From NCBI GenBank assembly GCA_947463095.1, contig CANHRE010000014.1, forward strand, positions 1 to 40,806: 40,806 nt of DNA. Reading direction: 5' to 3'. The DNA comes from Flavobacteriales bacterium. Its GTDB lineage: Bacteria; Bacteroidota; Bacteroidia; NS11-12g; UBA955. Position 1 is the stretch's first letter, and each line of letters begins with the position of its first letter. Below, piece by piece: positions 16,572-23,812 of this stretch. The notes under the pieces are model-generated. The model was given only the letters and a program-made list of their open reading frames with translations, searched no databases and was not told the origin of the DNA. The position numbers were made by a program, and so were the translations under genes.

Positions 16572-17300
16572 ATGAATCGAAATGCAGTGCTGGCGGTAGG
16601 CATCGCCGCAGCATCCCTCTCCCTGTCCGCCTGGCTTCTGGGCAGTGGCATCCGCAACAAAGGACTGCGGGAAACCGTAGAAGTAACCGGTCTGGCTGAG
16701 AAGAACTTCAGCAGCGACTTGGTAGTGTGGCGGGGCAGCTTCAACAAGATGAACATGAGCCTGAAGGATGCCTACCAGTCGCTCAAGGAAGACGAAGCCA
16801 AGGTGAAAGTCTACCTGAAAGGCAAAGGTGTTCACGACAGCGCCATCGTATTCTCCGCTGTTGACATCAACCAGGAATTTGATTATACCTACGTGAATGG
16901 CGAAAACCACCGCAGTTTCCAGGGCTATCGCCTTACCCAGAGTGTAAAGGTGGAATCGAAGGATGTAAACGGCATCGAGCGCATCTCACGCGAGGTAACT
17001 GAGTTGATAGATCAAGGTGTGGAACTGAACTCACAGGCGCCTGAATACTATTATACCCGTCTGGCGGAACTGAAGCTGGACTTGATTAAGCGGGCCACTG
17101 AAGACGCAAAGAACAGGGCCGAGAAAATATCCGATGCTGCAGGTTCTGCGCTGGACAAGCTGCAGCGCGCCGACATGGGTATTTTCCAGATTACAGGCTT
17201 GCATTCTTCGGAAGAGTTTTCCTGGGGTGGTGCCTTTAATACGGATTCACGGGAAAAAACCGCGCGCATCACGGTGAATCTCAGCTACAAACTGCGCTGA
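16572..17300 (+). CDS. SIMPL (DUF541) domain protein
   Basis: A 242-residue protein with an uncleaved-looking N-terminal membrane anchor or signal (AVLAVGIAAASLSLSAWLLG) and a periplasmic SIMPL domain. The domain begins VEVTGLAEKNFSSDLVVW. It has the helix with regular charge (LKDAYQSLKEDEAKVKVYLKGKG) and the conserved AEKISDAAGSALDKL helix near residue 188, and it ends TARITVNLSYKLR. SIMPL proteins form oligomeric rings in the cell envelope and one was first named as an IRAK-interacting protein. The bacterial role is unsettled. It lies 13 bp after adk in the same operon. Confidence 0.88.
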   Translation: MNRNAVLAVGIAAASLSLSAWLLGSGIRNKGLRETVEVTGLAEKNFSSDLVVWRGSFNKMNMSLKDAYQSLKEDEAKVKVYLKGKGVHDSAIVFSAVDINQEFDYTYVNGENHRSFQGYRLTQSVKVESKDVNGIERISREVTELIDQGVELNSQAPEYYYTRLAELKLDLIKRATEDAKNRAEKISDAAGSALDKLQRADMGIFQITGLHSSEEFSWGGAFNTDSREKTARITVNLSYKLR

Positions 17301-17332
17301 AACCCATAACCCTGCCAACGGAACAAGCTGCG

Positions 17333-18550
17333 TTGCCCCGCCATCTGTGGTGGTTCAGCGGAGGCTTGCTCCTGCTGCTGGCCTTCAACCTCCCCGATTC
17401 CGGCCACGGATTTGACTTATCGTGCTGGTCGGCCTGGATGACTCAACTGGACACCCGTCCATTCCACCGCATCTACGATATAGACTGCAACTACCTGCCC
17501 GGGTACCTGTACCTGCTGAAGTTCCATCTGTGGATGACGGGCAGCGCTGAAGCCGCCAGCCATCATCTGCACCAACTGAAGCTTTATACACTGCTTTTCG
17601 ACCTGGGCTCCATCCTGCTGCTCTTGTCCATGAGCAATAATCCGCAGCGCATCAACCTGCACTGGGGCCTGTTCGCCTTCAACGCTGCCTACTTGTACAA
17701 TACCCTCAACTGGGGACAGATAGATGGCATACCCGCCTTCTTCGTGCTGCTTTCGTTAAAATTTCTGCTGCAAAAACACACAGTTGGGGGGAGCATGGCG
17801 TACCTATTGGCCCTGAACGTGAAACTGCAGATGATCATCTTCGCCCCCATCATCCTCTGGCTGCTGTGGGATGCGCTGCGCGGGAAGCCTTTGCGTATGT
17901 TCCTCAGGGTAAAGCTGGCGGCCTTGGGACTTCAGGCACTCCTCATACTCCCCTTCCTCATCGGTGGCACTGTAGTGCCCTTGTGGCGGGTGGTGATCGG
18001 CTCTGTGGGCTATTTCCAGAGGGTGAGCATGAACGCTTTCAACTTCTGGTACCTTGCATTGCCGGAATCGGTAAACCCTGTGGAACTGGATGACCGGGCT
18101 GCATGGTTTGGCGGCCTGAGCTATCACCAGTGGGGTATGATGCTGTTGCTGATCAGCGGTGTGCTATGCGCCAGCCTTCTTTTTGGACGGCGATGGAAGG
18201 CCGCGATATCAAACAGAACGTTTCCTGCCTTCCTGCCTGATGATTATTTGCTGGCCGGAGCGATGCTGTCACTCTTATTTTTCTTCTTCCCCACCCAGAT
18301 GCACGAGCGCTACAGCCATCCTGCGTGGCTGTTTTTGGGTCTGTGGTGCATCCGCAGTGGCCAATACATGCCATTCATCGTGTTTAGTGCGGCCTATTAC
18401 CTGAACATGGAAATGGTGTTGCGCAGCCTGGAACTAAGCAATTACAATGCCTTCTTTTTTCAGCCGGTATTCATAGCCTCTCTATATGGCATCCTGGTCG
18501 CGTATATGTTCTATGCATCCGCGCTGCAGGGGCGGCGTGCCACAACCTGA
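17333..18550 (+). CDS. GT-C type mannosyltransferase-like membrane protein
   Basis: A ~405-residue polytopic protein with about ten helices. It resembles the GPI mannosyltransferase/Gpi18-related group of GT-C enzymes, which use lipid-phosphate sugars. First-loop acidic residues occur in GHGFDLSCWSAW, and further marks are YLPGYLYLLK near residue 57, LNWGQIDGIPAFFVLLSL near residue 123, and FPTQMHERYSHPAWLF near residue 320. The MHERY motif is characteristic. No ATG is available before helix 1: the track's start is TTG, and an in-frame CTG lies at 17312. The first in-frame ATG would remove the first helix and the catalytic loop. It sits 32 bp after the SIMPL gene. Donor and acceptor are unknown. 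Confidence 0.78.
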   Translation: MPRHLWWFSGGLLLLLAFNLPDSGHGFDLSCWSAWMTQLDTRPFHRIYDIDCNYLPGYLYLLKFHLWMTGSAEAASHHLHQLKLYTLLFDLGSILLLLSMSNNPQRINLHWGLFAFNAAYLYNTLNWGQIDGIPAFFVLLSLKFLLQKHTVGGSMAYLLALNVKLQMIIFAPIILWLLWDALRGKPLRMFLRVKLAALGLQALLILPFLIGGTVVPLWRVVIGSVGYFQRVSMNAFNFWYLALPESVNPVELDDRAAWFGGLSYHQWGMMLLLISGVLCASLLFGRRWKAAISNRTFPAFLPDDYLLAGAMLSLLFFFFPTQMHERYSHPAWLFLGLWCIRSGQYMPFIVFSAAYYLNMEMVLRSLELSNYNAFFFQPVFIASLYGILVAYMFYASALQGRRATT

Positions 18551-18563
18551 AACATCCTCAAAC

Positions 18564-18581
18564 GTTTACAAATGTTTACAA
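18564..18581. repeat. Tandem GTTTACAA half-sites upstream of dprA
   Basis: GTTTACAA occurs at 18564-18571 and 18574-18581, a period of 10 bp or one helical turn. The pair lies 41 bp before the dprA ATG and before a TTGATTTG box (18606-18613) that resembles the -7 element. It could be a regulator binding site. Confidence 0.45.
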
Positions 18582-18622
18582 GCATCATCGGTGCCCGCCC
18601 ATGATTTGATTTGCTGCTTCAG

Positions 18623-19723
18623 ATGCAGCACGCCTTGACATACCAGATTGCCTTGCAGCTTGTTCCGGGCGTAGGCGATGTGTTGATGAAGGCATTGGTA
18701 GCATATTGCGGCAGCGCGGAGGGGGTGTTTCGGGAGAAACGACATAAGCTGTCTAAGATACCCGGTGTCGGCATGAATACAGCCGCTTCCATTGCAGGCT
18801 TCAGGGACTGGGAGCGTGCGGAATCCGAATGTGCCTGGGTGCAGCAGAACGGCATCCGGGCACTTTTCTTCACCGAGGCTGAATACCCCTTTCGTTTAAA
18901 GCATTGCAGCGACAGCCCGGGGTTGTTGTTTGTGAAGGGCAATATGGACCTTAATGCGCGGCGCATTGTTGGCGTGGTAGGCACCCGCAGGGCCAGCAGA
19001 CAGGGCAGGGCGCGCACCGCACAATTCAGCCTGGAACTGGCGGGATACGGTTGCAGCATCGTCAGCGGTCTGGCCTATGGTATTGACGCGCAGGCGCATC
19101 AATCGGCCGTAGAAGCAGGCATCCCCACAGGGGCTGTTGTAGCACATGGCCTGGATGTGCTGTATCCGCCGAGCCACCACCAGCTGGCACGAAACATGTT
19201 GGCGCAAGGTGGCGCCATCATCAGCGATCAGCTGCATGGCATGAAGCTGAGCCCCGAGCACTTCCCCAAAAGAAACCGCATCATCGCCGGCCTGTGTGAT
19301 GCGCTGCTGCTGGTGGAGAGCATGGAAGATGGCGGGGCGATGATTACAGCAGACATTGCCGCCTCTTATAACCGCGATGTATTTGCTGTTCCCGGCAGGC
19401 CCGATGACCCGGCCAGCGCCGGCTGCAACCTGCTGATTCGTCAGAACCGCGCGGCATTGGTTTGCAACGCCGCTGATATGGCCGACATGATGGGATGGAC
19501 CCAACAAACAACTGCGGCAGAGCGACAACTACCCCTGTTCAGGCAGCTGAACCCGGAACAACAATCTATTGTATCCGTATTGCAACAGGGCAATAAGTCG
19601 GTGGATGAGTTGTTTGATGAAACAGGCATTTCAGGCAGTAAACTTGCACACCTCCTGCTGAATATGGAACTTGAAGGCCTCATAGCCCAGCTCCCCGGCA
19701 TGAATTATCAATTAAGAACATGA
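18623..19723 (+). CDS. dprA: DNA-processing protein DprA
   Basis: The 366-residue protein loads RecA on incoming single-stranded DNA during natural transformation. An N-terminal helix-hairpin-helix-like region (LVPGVGDVLMKAL, IPGVGMNTAASI) is followed by the Rossmann-like DprA domain: GVVGTRRASRQG, IVSGLAYGIDAQAH near residue 155, HFPKRNRIIAGL near residue 218, and AVPGRPDDPASAGCN near residue 258. A C-terminal winged helix ends the chain (LNPEQQSIVSVLQQGNKSVDEL ... LEGLIAQLPGMNYQLR). I start at the ATG at 18623 rather than the TTG at 18611. The stop overlaps the amylase ATG (ATGA), so translation is coupled. Confidence 0.94.
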   Translation: MQHALTYQIALQLVPGVGDVLMKALVAYCGSAEGVFREKRHKLSKIPGVGMNTAASIAGFRDWERAESECAWVQQNGIRALFFTEAEYPFRLKHCSDSPGLLFVKGNMDLNARRIVGVVGTRRASRQGRARTAQFSLELAGYGCSIVSGLAYGIDAQAHQSAVEAGIPTGAVVAHGLDVLYPPSHHQLARNMLAQGGAIISDQLHGMKLSPEHFPKRNRIIAGLCDALLLVESMEDGGAMITADIAASYNRDVFAVPGRPDDPASAGCNLLIRQNRAALVCNAADMADMMGWTQQTTAAERQLPLFRQLNPEQQSIVSVLQQGNKSVDELFDETGISGSKLAHLLLNMELEGLIAQLPGMNYQLRT

Positions 19724-21603
19724 AGCGCCTTTTTTTCATTCCCTGCGCCCTGCTGTGCCTGTCAGTGGTGCATGTTTCCGCCCAAAAGACGGGTGGTAAG
19801 AACCTCCTTGTCCCTTCGCATGTTGCGCCTCCGCATTGGTATTGCGGATTCAGCCGTGAACAGTTGGAAATTATCATCCACGCGCCACAAGCCGCTTCCT
19901 GGGTGATGAGCATGGAACCTTATGAACAGGTAGCCTTCACCGGAATAACCAAGGGAACAGCCCCTGATATCCTCTACCTGAGCCTGAACATCGGCCGCGA
20001 TGCCCAACCGGGAACCCTGAACTTCCGCGTGAAGGTGCCTACAAAAAATGGCTTACAAGAGCGCAACTGGACTTATACCCTGAAGGCGCGTAATCGCCAA
20101 TGGCAAGTGCAACAAGGCCTGAACAGCGCCGACGTTATGTACCTGATCATGCCCGACCGCTTTGCCAATGGGAACCCGGCCAACGACCGCCCAGCAGAAG
20201 TGATTCCCGACAGCTACTCCCGCGATACGCTGAAAGGCAGGCACGGCGGCGACCTGAAAGGTATCCACGACCACCTGGATTACCTGCGTGACCTGGGCAT
20301 CACCGCGCTGTGGCTCAATCCGGTGCAGTGGAACGATCAGCCGCGCGAAAGCTACCACGGCTATGCCATTACCGACCACTACCGCATCGACCCTCGCTTC
20401 GGCAGCAACAACGACTATCTGCTGCTGATGGAAGCCATGCGCGGCCGGCAGATGAAAATGGTGATGGACATCATCCCCAACCACACCGGCAGCAGGCACT
20501 GGATGTTCCTGAACCGAGACACAGGATGGTTCAATGCCTGGCCACAATTCACACGCACCAATTACCGCGCAGCAACCATGCTCGATCCCTATGCCTCTGA
20601 GTATGAACGCAAGCTGAACAGCGATGGATGGTTTGACCACCATATGCCAGACCTGAACCAGCGGAATATCCATGTAGACAACTACCTCACTCAGCTTTAC
20701 CTGTGGTGGGTAGAATATGCAGGCCTGCAAGGGTATCGCATTGACACCTACGCCTATCCTGACCAGATGTTCATGACACACTTGTGCCAAACACTGCTCA
20801 CCGAATACCCGCAGTTGGGCATCTTCGGAGAAACATGGGTGAACGGCATAGGCACCCAGGCCTGGTTCGTACAGAACAACATACGTCAAACCCTGAACAG
20901 CAACTTGCCCGGCGTAACTGATTTCCAGCTCCTGTGGGCCATGCAACATGCCCTGACCAGTCCCTTTGGATGGAATGACGGCCTGAACCGCGTGTACGCA
21001 ACCCTGGCGGAAGATTACCTATACACCGACCCATACAAACACTGCATCTTCCTGGATAACCACGACCTGACGCGCATCTATACCCACCTGAACGGAGACC
21101 TGAACAAATGGAAAATGGGTATGACCATGTTGCTCACGCTGCGCGGAATACCCTGCATTTATTACGGAACCGAAATATTAATGCCCGGCAGCACAAACCC
21201 TACCGATGCACTGGTGCGCAAAGACTTCCCGGGTGGATTTCCCGGTGACAGCAGCAATAAATTCAAGGCTGAAGGCAGAACCCCTGCCGAACAAGAAGCG
21301 TTTACCTTTTTGCGCAACCTGACACAAATGCGCAATGCCGAGCCTGCCTTTCAGGATGGAAAGCTGATGCAATTCACCGGTGAGGAAGGAACGTGGGTCT
21401 ACTTCAGGTACAACCAGTCCAAATGTTTTTTAATCGCCCTGAACCAGGAGCAAAAGACGAAGCGCATATCTACGGCGCGCTTTGCTGAGCGGCTCCAGGG
21501 ATACAACAGCCTGTTAAACCGCATGAGCGGACAACGCAGCAGCATACCGGAATACCTTGAACTTGCTCCGGAATCTGCAAGCATTTTTGAACTCCAACCA
21601 TAG
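19720..21603 (+). CDS. Secreted GH13 alpha-amylase / neopullulanase-like
   Basis: A 627-residue enzyme with signal peptide LFFIPCALLCLSVVHVSAQ, thus exported to the periplasm or further. An N-terminal beta-sandwich of the cyclomaltodextrinase-N type (residues 30-125) precedes the (beta/alpha)8 barrel. Barrel marks are PDRFANGNPANDR near residue 146, ALWLNPV near residue 196, MDIIPNHTGSRHW near residue 247, and the catalytic trio GYRIDTYAYP (Asp nucleophile), FGETWVNG (Glu acid) and LDNHDLTR (Asp). It should hydrolyse alpha-1,4 glucans such as maltodextrins or pullulan, like SusA-type enzymes. No SusC/SusD genes are nearby, so this is not a classic polysaccharide utilisation locus. It overlaps dprA by 4 bp and yqgE follows after 7 bp. 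Confidence 0.92.
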   Translation: MKRLFFIPCALLCLSVVHVSAQKTGGKNLLVPSHVAPPHWYCGFSREQLEIIIHAPQAASWVMSMEPYEQVAFTGITKGTAPDILYLSLNIGRDAQPGTLNFRVKVPTKNGLQERNWTYTLKARNRQWQVQQGLNSADVMYLIMPDRFANGNPANDRPAEVIPDSYSRDTLKGRHGGDLKGIHDHLDYLRDLGITALWLNPVQWNDQPRESYHGYAITDHYRIDPRFGSNNDYLLLMEAMRGRQMKMVMDIIPNHTGSRHWMFLNRDTGWFNAWPQFTRTNYRAATMLDPYASEYERKLNSDGWFDHHMPDLNQRNIHVDNYLTQLYLWWVEYAGLQGYRIDTYAYPDQMFMTHLCQTLLTEYPQLGIFGETWVNGIGTQAWFVQNNIRQTLNSNLPGVTDFQLLWAMQHALTSPFGWNDGLNRVYATLAEDYLYTDPYKHCIFLDNHDLTRIYTHLNGDLNKWKMGMTMLLTLRGIPCIYYGTEILMPGSTNPTDALVRKDFPGGFPGDSSNKFKAEGRTPAEQEAFTFLRNLTQMRNAEPAFQDGKLMQFTGEEGTWVYFRYNQSKCFLIALNQEQKTKRISTARFAERLQGYNSLLNRMSGQRSSIPEYLELAPESASIFELQP

Positions 21604-21610
21604 TAAGCGA

Positions 21611-22177
21611 ATGAGCCCTAAAAATGCCCAAGTACTTCAAGAGCCCCAGCCAGGGCTGTTCCTGATTGCCGATCCTTTTTTGGCAGACCCGGGATTTAGC
21701 AAGAGCATCATCTTCCTGGTATCCCACGACCATTCAGGCAGCGTGGGGTTTATCCTGAACCAGCCCGGTGTTTTGAAGGTAGGACATGTTATTGACGGTT
21801 TCCCCGAAGAAAAGACGGTGATGCACGGAGGACCAGTTGCATTGGACCAGGTATTTTTTATCCATACATGCCCCAGGGTGACAGGTTCTTACCACATCAG
21901 AGAAAACCTGCACTGGGCAGGAGCACCTGATGCCCTGCGCAGCGCGGTCGATTACGGTCTGCTTTCCATGAATGAAATACTCTTTTTCAATGGTTACAGT
22001 GGGTGGGGCCCCGGGCAGCTGGTGCAAGAGCTTGAAGACAAAAGCTGGATACTTGCCAATCTTGATACGAAATGCCTCTTTGACAAGCCTGAGGGCCTTT
22101 GGAAGAACAGCCTTCGTGCGCTGGGCGGGCACTATGCATGGTTGAGTGAAGCCCCGGAACACCCTCAGCTAAACTGA
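21611..22177 (+). CDS. YqgE/AlgH family protein (UPF0301)
   Basis: A 188-residue cytoplasmic protein of the YqgE/AlgH family. Motifs are PGLFLIADPFLADPGFSKSIIFLVSHD near residue 14, GSVGFILNQPG near residue 42, HGGPVALDQVFFIHT near residue 72 and FFNGYSGWGPGQLVQEL near residue 120. Members are compact alpha/beta proteins, sometimes linked to alginate regulation in Pseudomonas but with no established biochemical role. The track's start at 21557 lies within the amylase gene, so I use the ATG at 21611. It shares one base with the prmC start codon. Confidence 0.92.
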   Translation: MSPKNAQVLQEPQPGLFLIADPFLADPGFSKSIIFLVSHDHSGSVGFILNQPGVLKVGHVIDGFPEEKTVMHGGPVALDQVFFIHTCPRVTGSYHIRENLHWAGAPDALRSAVDYGLLSMNEILFFNGYSGWGPGQLVQELEDKSWILANLDTKCLFDKPEGLWKNSLRALGGHYAWLSEAPEHPQLN

Positions 22178-23031
22178 TGATGGATGTAAATATGCTGCGC
22201 AGTGCGTTTATCAGGCAGGCGGCTGCCGCGCACGGCAGTAGCGAAGCTGCCGCCATGTTCAGGGAAGTGTACCTGCATTTCAGCGGTATTGATTACCAGA
22301 ATCCCTTGCGCAATGATCCTGTTTCAGACGCCCTGGCACAGAGCGTATTGCATATTGCACGTGAGTTGGAGAAGGGAATACCCCTGCAATATGCGTTGGG
22401 CTATACCTATTTTCATGGGGAACGTTTTGAAGTGGATTCTGATGTACTTATTCCCAGGCCGGAAACAGAAGAATTACTGGATTGGATTATTGAAGACTAT
22501 GCAGAGAACCCTCCCGTAACTATACTTGATATAGGCACCGGAAGCGGATGCCTGGCTATTTGCCTTGCCCAGGCCTTCCCCAATGCAGAAATCCTTGCCC
22601 TTGACGCATCAGAACAGGCATTAAACAAAGCGCGCTCAAATGCCTTGCGCATACTCGGCTCCGAACATAATATCCATTGGCAGCTTTTAGATTATTTAAG
22701 TGATTTCCCTGACAAAAGTTTTGAATTAATCGTTTCCAATCCACCTTACATATTATTAAAAGACAAACATATAGTTGACCAGCATGTATGGACTCATGAG
22801 CCATCGATGGCGCTATTTGTATCCGGTGATGACCCCTTATTGTTTTACAGAAGGATGGCACAAAACCTACTATTGCAACATTCCGGGACCATATATGCCG
22901 AATTGCATTCCGGGCAGGCCAATGCTGCAGAAGCTATGTTCAGGGCAAACATAAGCGGTGTTGAAATCACCTTAAAAGCTGATTTCAACGGGGTGATGCG
23001 TATGATTCGATGCATAAAAAAAGGGAACTGA
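22177..23031 (+). CDS. prmC: Peptide chain release factor N5-glutamine methyltransferase
   Basis: The 284-residue enzyme methylates the glutamine of the GGQ motif in release factors RF1 and RF2. The N-terminal helical domain is followed by PLQYALGYTYFHGERFEVDSDVLIPRPETEEL near residues 70-100. The SAM-binding ILDIGTGSGCLAI lies near residue 113 and the catalytic VSNPPYIL near residue 185, where NPPY binds the target glutamine. The C-terminal IYAELHSGQA segment completes the core. Its first base is the last base of the yqgE stop, and a terminator overlaps its own stop. It closes the long plus-strand run. Confidence 0.96.
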   Translation: MMDVNMLRSAFIRQAAAAHGSSEAAAMFREVYLHFSGIDYQNPLRNDPVSDALAQSVLHIARELEKGIPLQYALGYTYFHGERFEVDSDVLIPRPETEELLDWIIEDYAENPPVTILDIGTGSGCLAICLAQAFPNAEILALDASEQALNKARSNALRILGSEHNIHWQLLDYLSDFPDKSFELIVSNPPYILLKDKHIVDQHVWTHEPSMALFVSGDDPLLFYRRMAQNLLLQHSGTIYAELHSGQANAAEAMFRANISGVEITLKADFNGVMRMIRCIKKGN

Positions 23032-23047
23032 ACCAGTTCCCTTTTTC
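23016..23047. terminator. Strong bidirectional terminator after prmC
   Basis: AAAAAGGGAACTG AAC CAGTTCCCTTTTT is a long perfect stem with a 3-nt loop and A/T flanks on both sides. It overlaps the prmC stop and also faces the AT-hook gene from the other strand. Confidence 0.92.
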
Positions 23048-23067
23048 TCGCTTTTCCATTTAGCTGT

Positions 23068-23691
23068 TTACCCTTGCGAAGAAATGGAGATTACTCCATC
23101 GCTGTCTTTTACAAGTTCCCCGGTCTTGTAAATCTGCGAAAGGGTGGTAAACATGCTCTGCCTGAAGCTCTGACGATTTCTCTCGCCGGAGCGCTTAAAT
23201 AGTTCTGCAATCAAATCACCGGATTTAACAGGTCCACCAACTTCATTCATGTAATTGATGATGGATTGTTTTTTGGTAATGCCGCCGCGCTTGAAGCCCT
23301 TCTTAGGGCCGCGCTTTTTAGCCTTACGTGCACCGCCGGAGATGCTGGCGCCATCAAGGGCAAATGATTTAGCACTGAGTTTGCCAAAGGCTGCTTTAGC
23401 TTTGCGAATAGCACTCAATACATGCTTCACTTCCTTCTCCTGGCGCACCAGATTATCGAGGTTTGATGCACGAATATCATCAAAAGAAAATCCAATTGAC
23501 AGCGATTCTATTGGAGCTTTTGCATTCGCAACTGCCTTTTTCACCGCCGACTTTTTGATGATGCGATTTTTGGAACCTACCGGGCGGCCCTTACGCCGCG
23601 CAGGGGCTGCAGGATCTGATCCTGCAAATGCGGATACAACCTTTTTGGCTGCACTCTTTCCCGCCTTACCTGAATTCTGTTTTGTAGCCAT
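23068..23691 (-). CDS. AT-hook, histone H1-like DNA-binding protein with C-terminal winged-helix-like domain
   Basis: A 207-residue, very basic protein with three parts. Residues 1-60 are Ala/Lys/Ser-rich and disordered-looking, with an AT-hook core (RRKGRPVGSKNR). Residues 60-105 form a helical, possibly coiled segment (LDNLVRQEKEVKHVLSAIRKAKAAF). A second basic linker (KAKKRGPKKGFKRGG) leads to a C-terminal domain from about residue 138 (ITKKQSIINYMNEVGGPVKSGDLIAELF ... TLSQIYKTGELVKDSDGVISI). The latter has the helix-turn-helix-wing pattern of HARE-HTH or linker-histone-like modules. The likely role is nucleoid organisation or regulation at A/T-rich DNA. Its promoter sits in duplicated AAATTTAAA sequence, which suggests autoregulation. 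It is divergent from dxs. Confidence 0.75.
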   Translation of the reverse strand: MATKQNSGKAGKSAAKKVVSAFAGSDPAAPARRKGRPVGSKNRIIKKSAVKKAVANAKAPIESLSIGFSFDDIRASNLDNLVRQEKEVKHVLSAIRKAKAAFGKLSAKSFALDGASISGGARKAKKRGPKKGFKRGGITKKQSIINYMNEVGGPVKSGDLIAELFKRSGERNRQSFRQSMFTTLSQIYKTGELVKDSDGVISISSQG

Positions 23692-23710
23692 TTCTATTTG
23701 TTATGTGATG

Positions 23711-23718
23711 CAAATTTA
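23711..23718 (-). promoter_or_regulatory. -7 element of the AT-hook protein gene
   Basis: TAAATTTG on the minus strand is an exact TAnnTTTG match, 19 bp before the ATG. It lies inside the first AAATTTAAA repeat. Confidence 0.6.
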
Positions 23719-23735
23719 AACACATTAAATTTAAA
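23712..23735. repeat. Duplicated AAATTTAAA in the divergent AT-hook/dxs region
   Basis: AAATTTAAA occurs at 23712-23720 and 23727-23735 in an A/T-rich 121-bp intergenic region. Such minor-groove A/T tracts are the standard target of AT-hooks, so these may be operators for the adjacent gene product. Confidence 0.5.
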
Positions 23736-23792
23736 TAAACCTAACAATTCCTGATTTAAAAGCATACATCGGTAAATCCGGGCTTAATTGAA

Positions 23793-23800
23793 TAAGTTTG
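23793..23800 (+). promoter_or_regulatory. -7 element of dxs
   Basis: TAAGTTTG is an exact TAnnTTTG match ending 12 bp before the ATG at 23813. The track's TTG start at 23798 lies inside this box, which rules it out. Confidence 0.65.
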
Positions 23801-23812
23801 TGCTCACAAAGC

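Noticed and set aside
20053-20949. 298-aa minus-strand ORF inside the amylase gene
   Set aside because: The plus frame carries all GH13 catalytic motifs. The minus frame is Val/His/Gln-rich without motifs.
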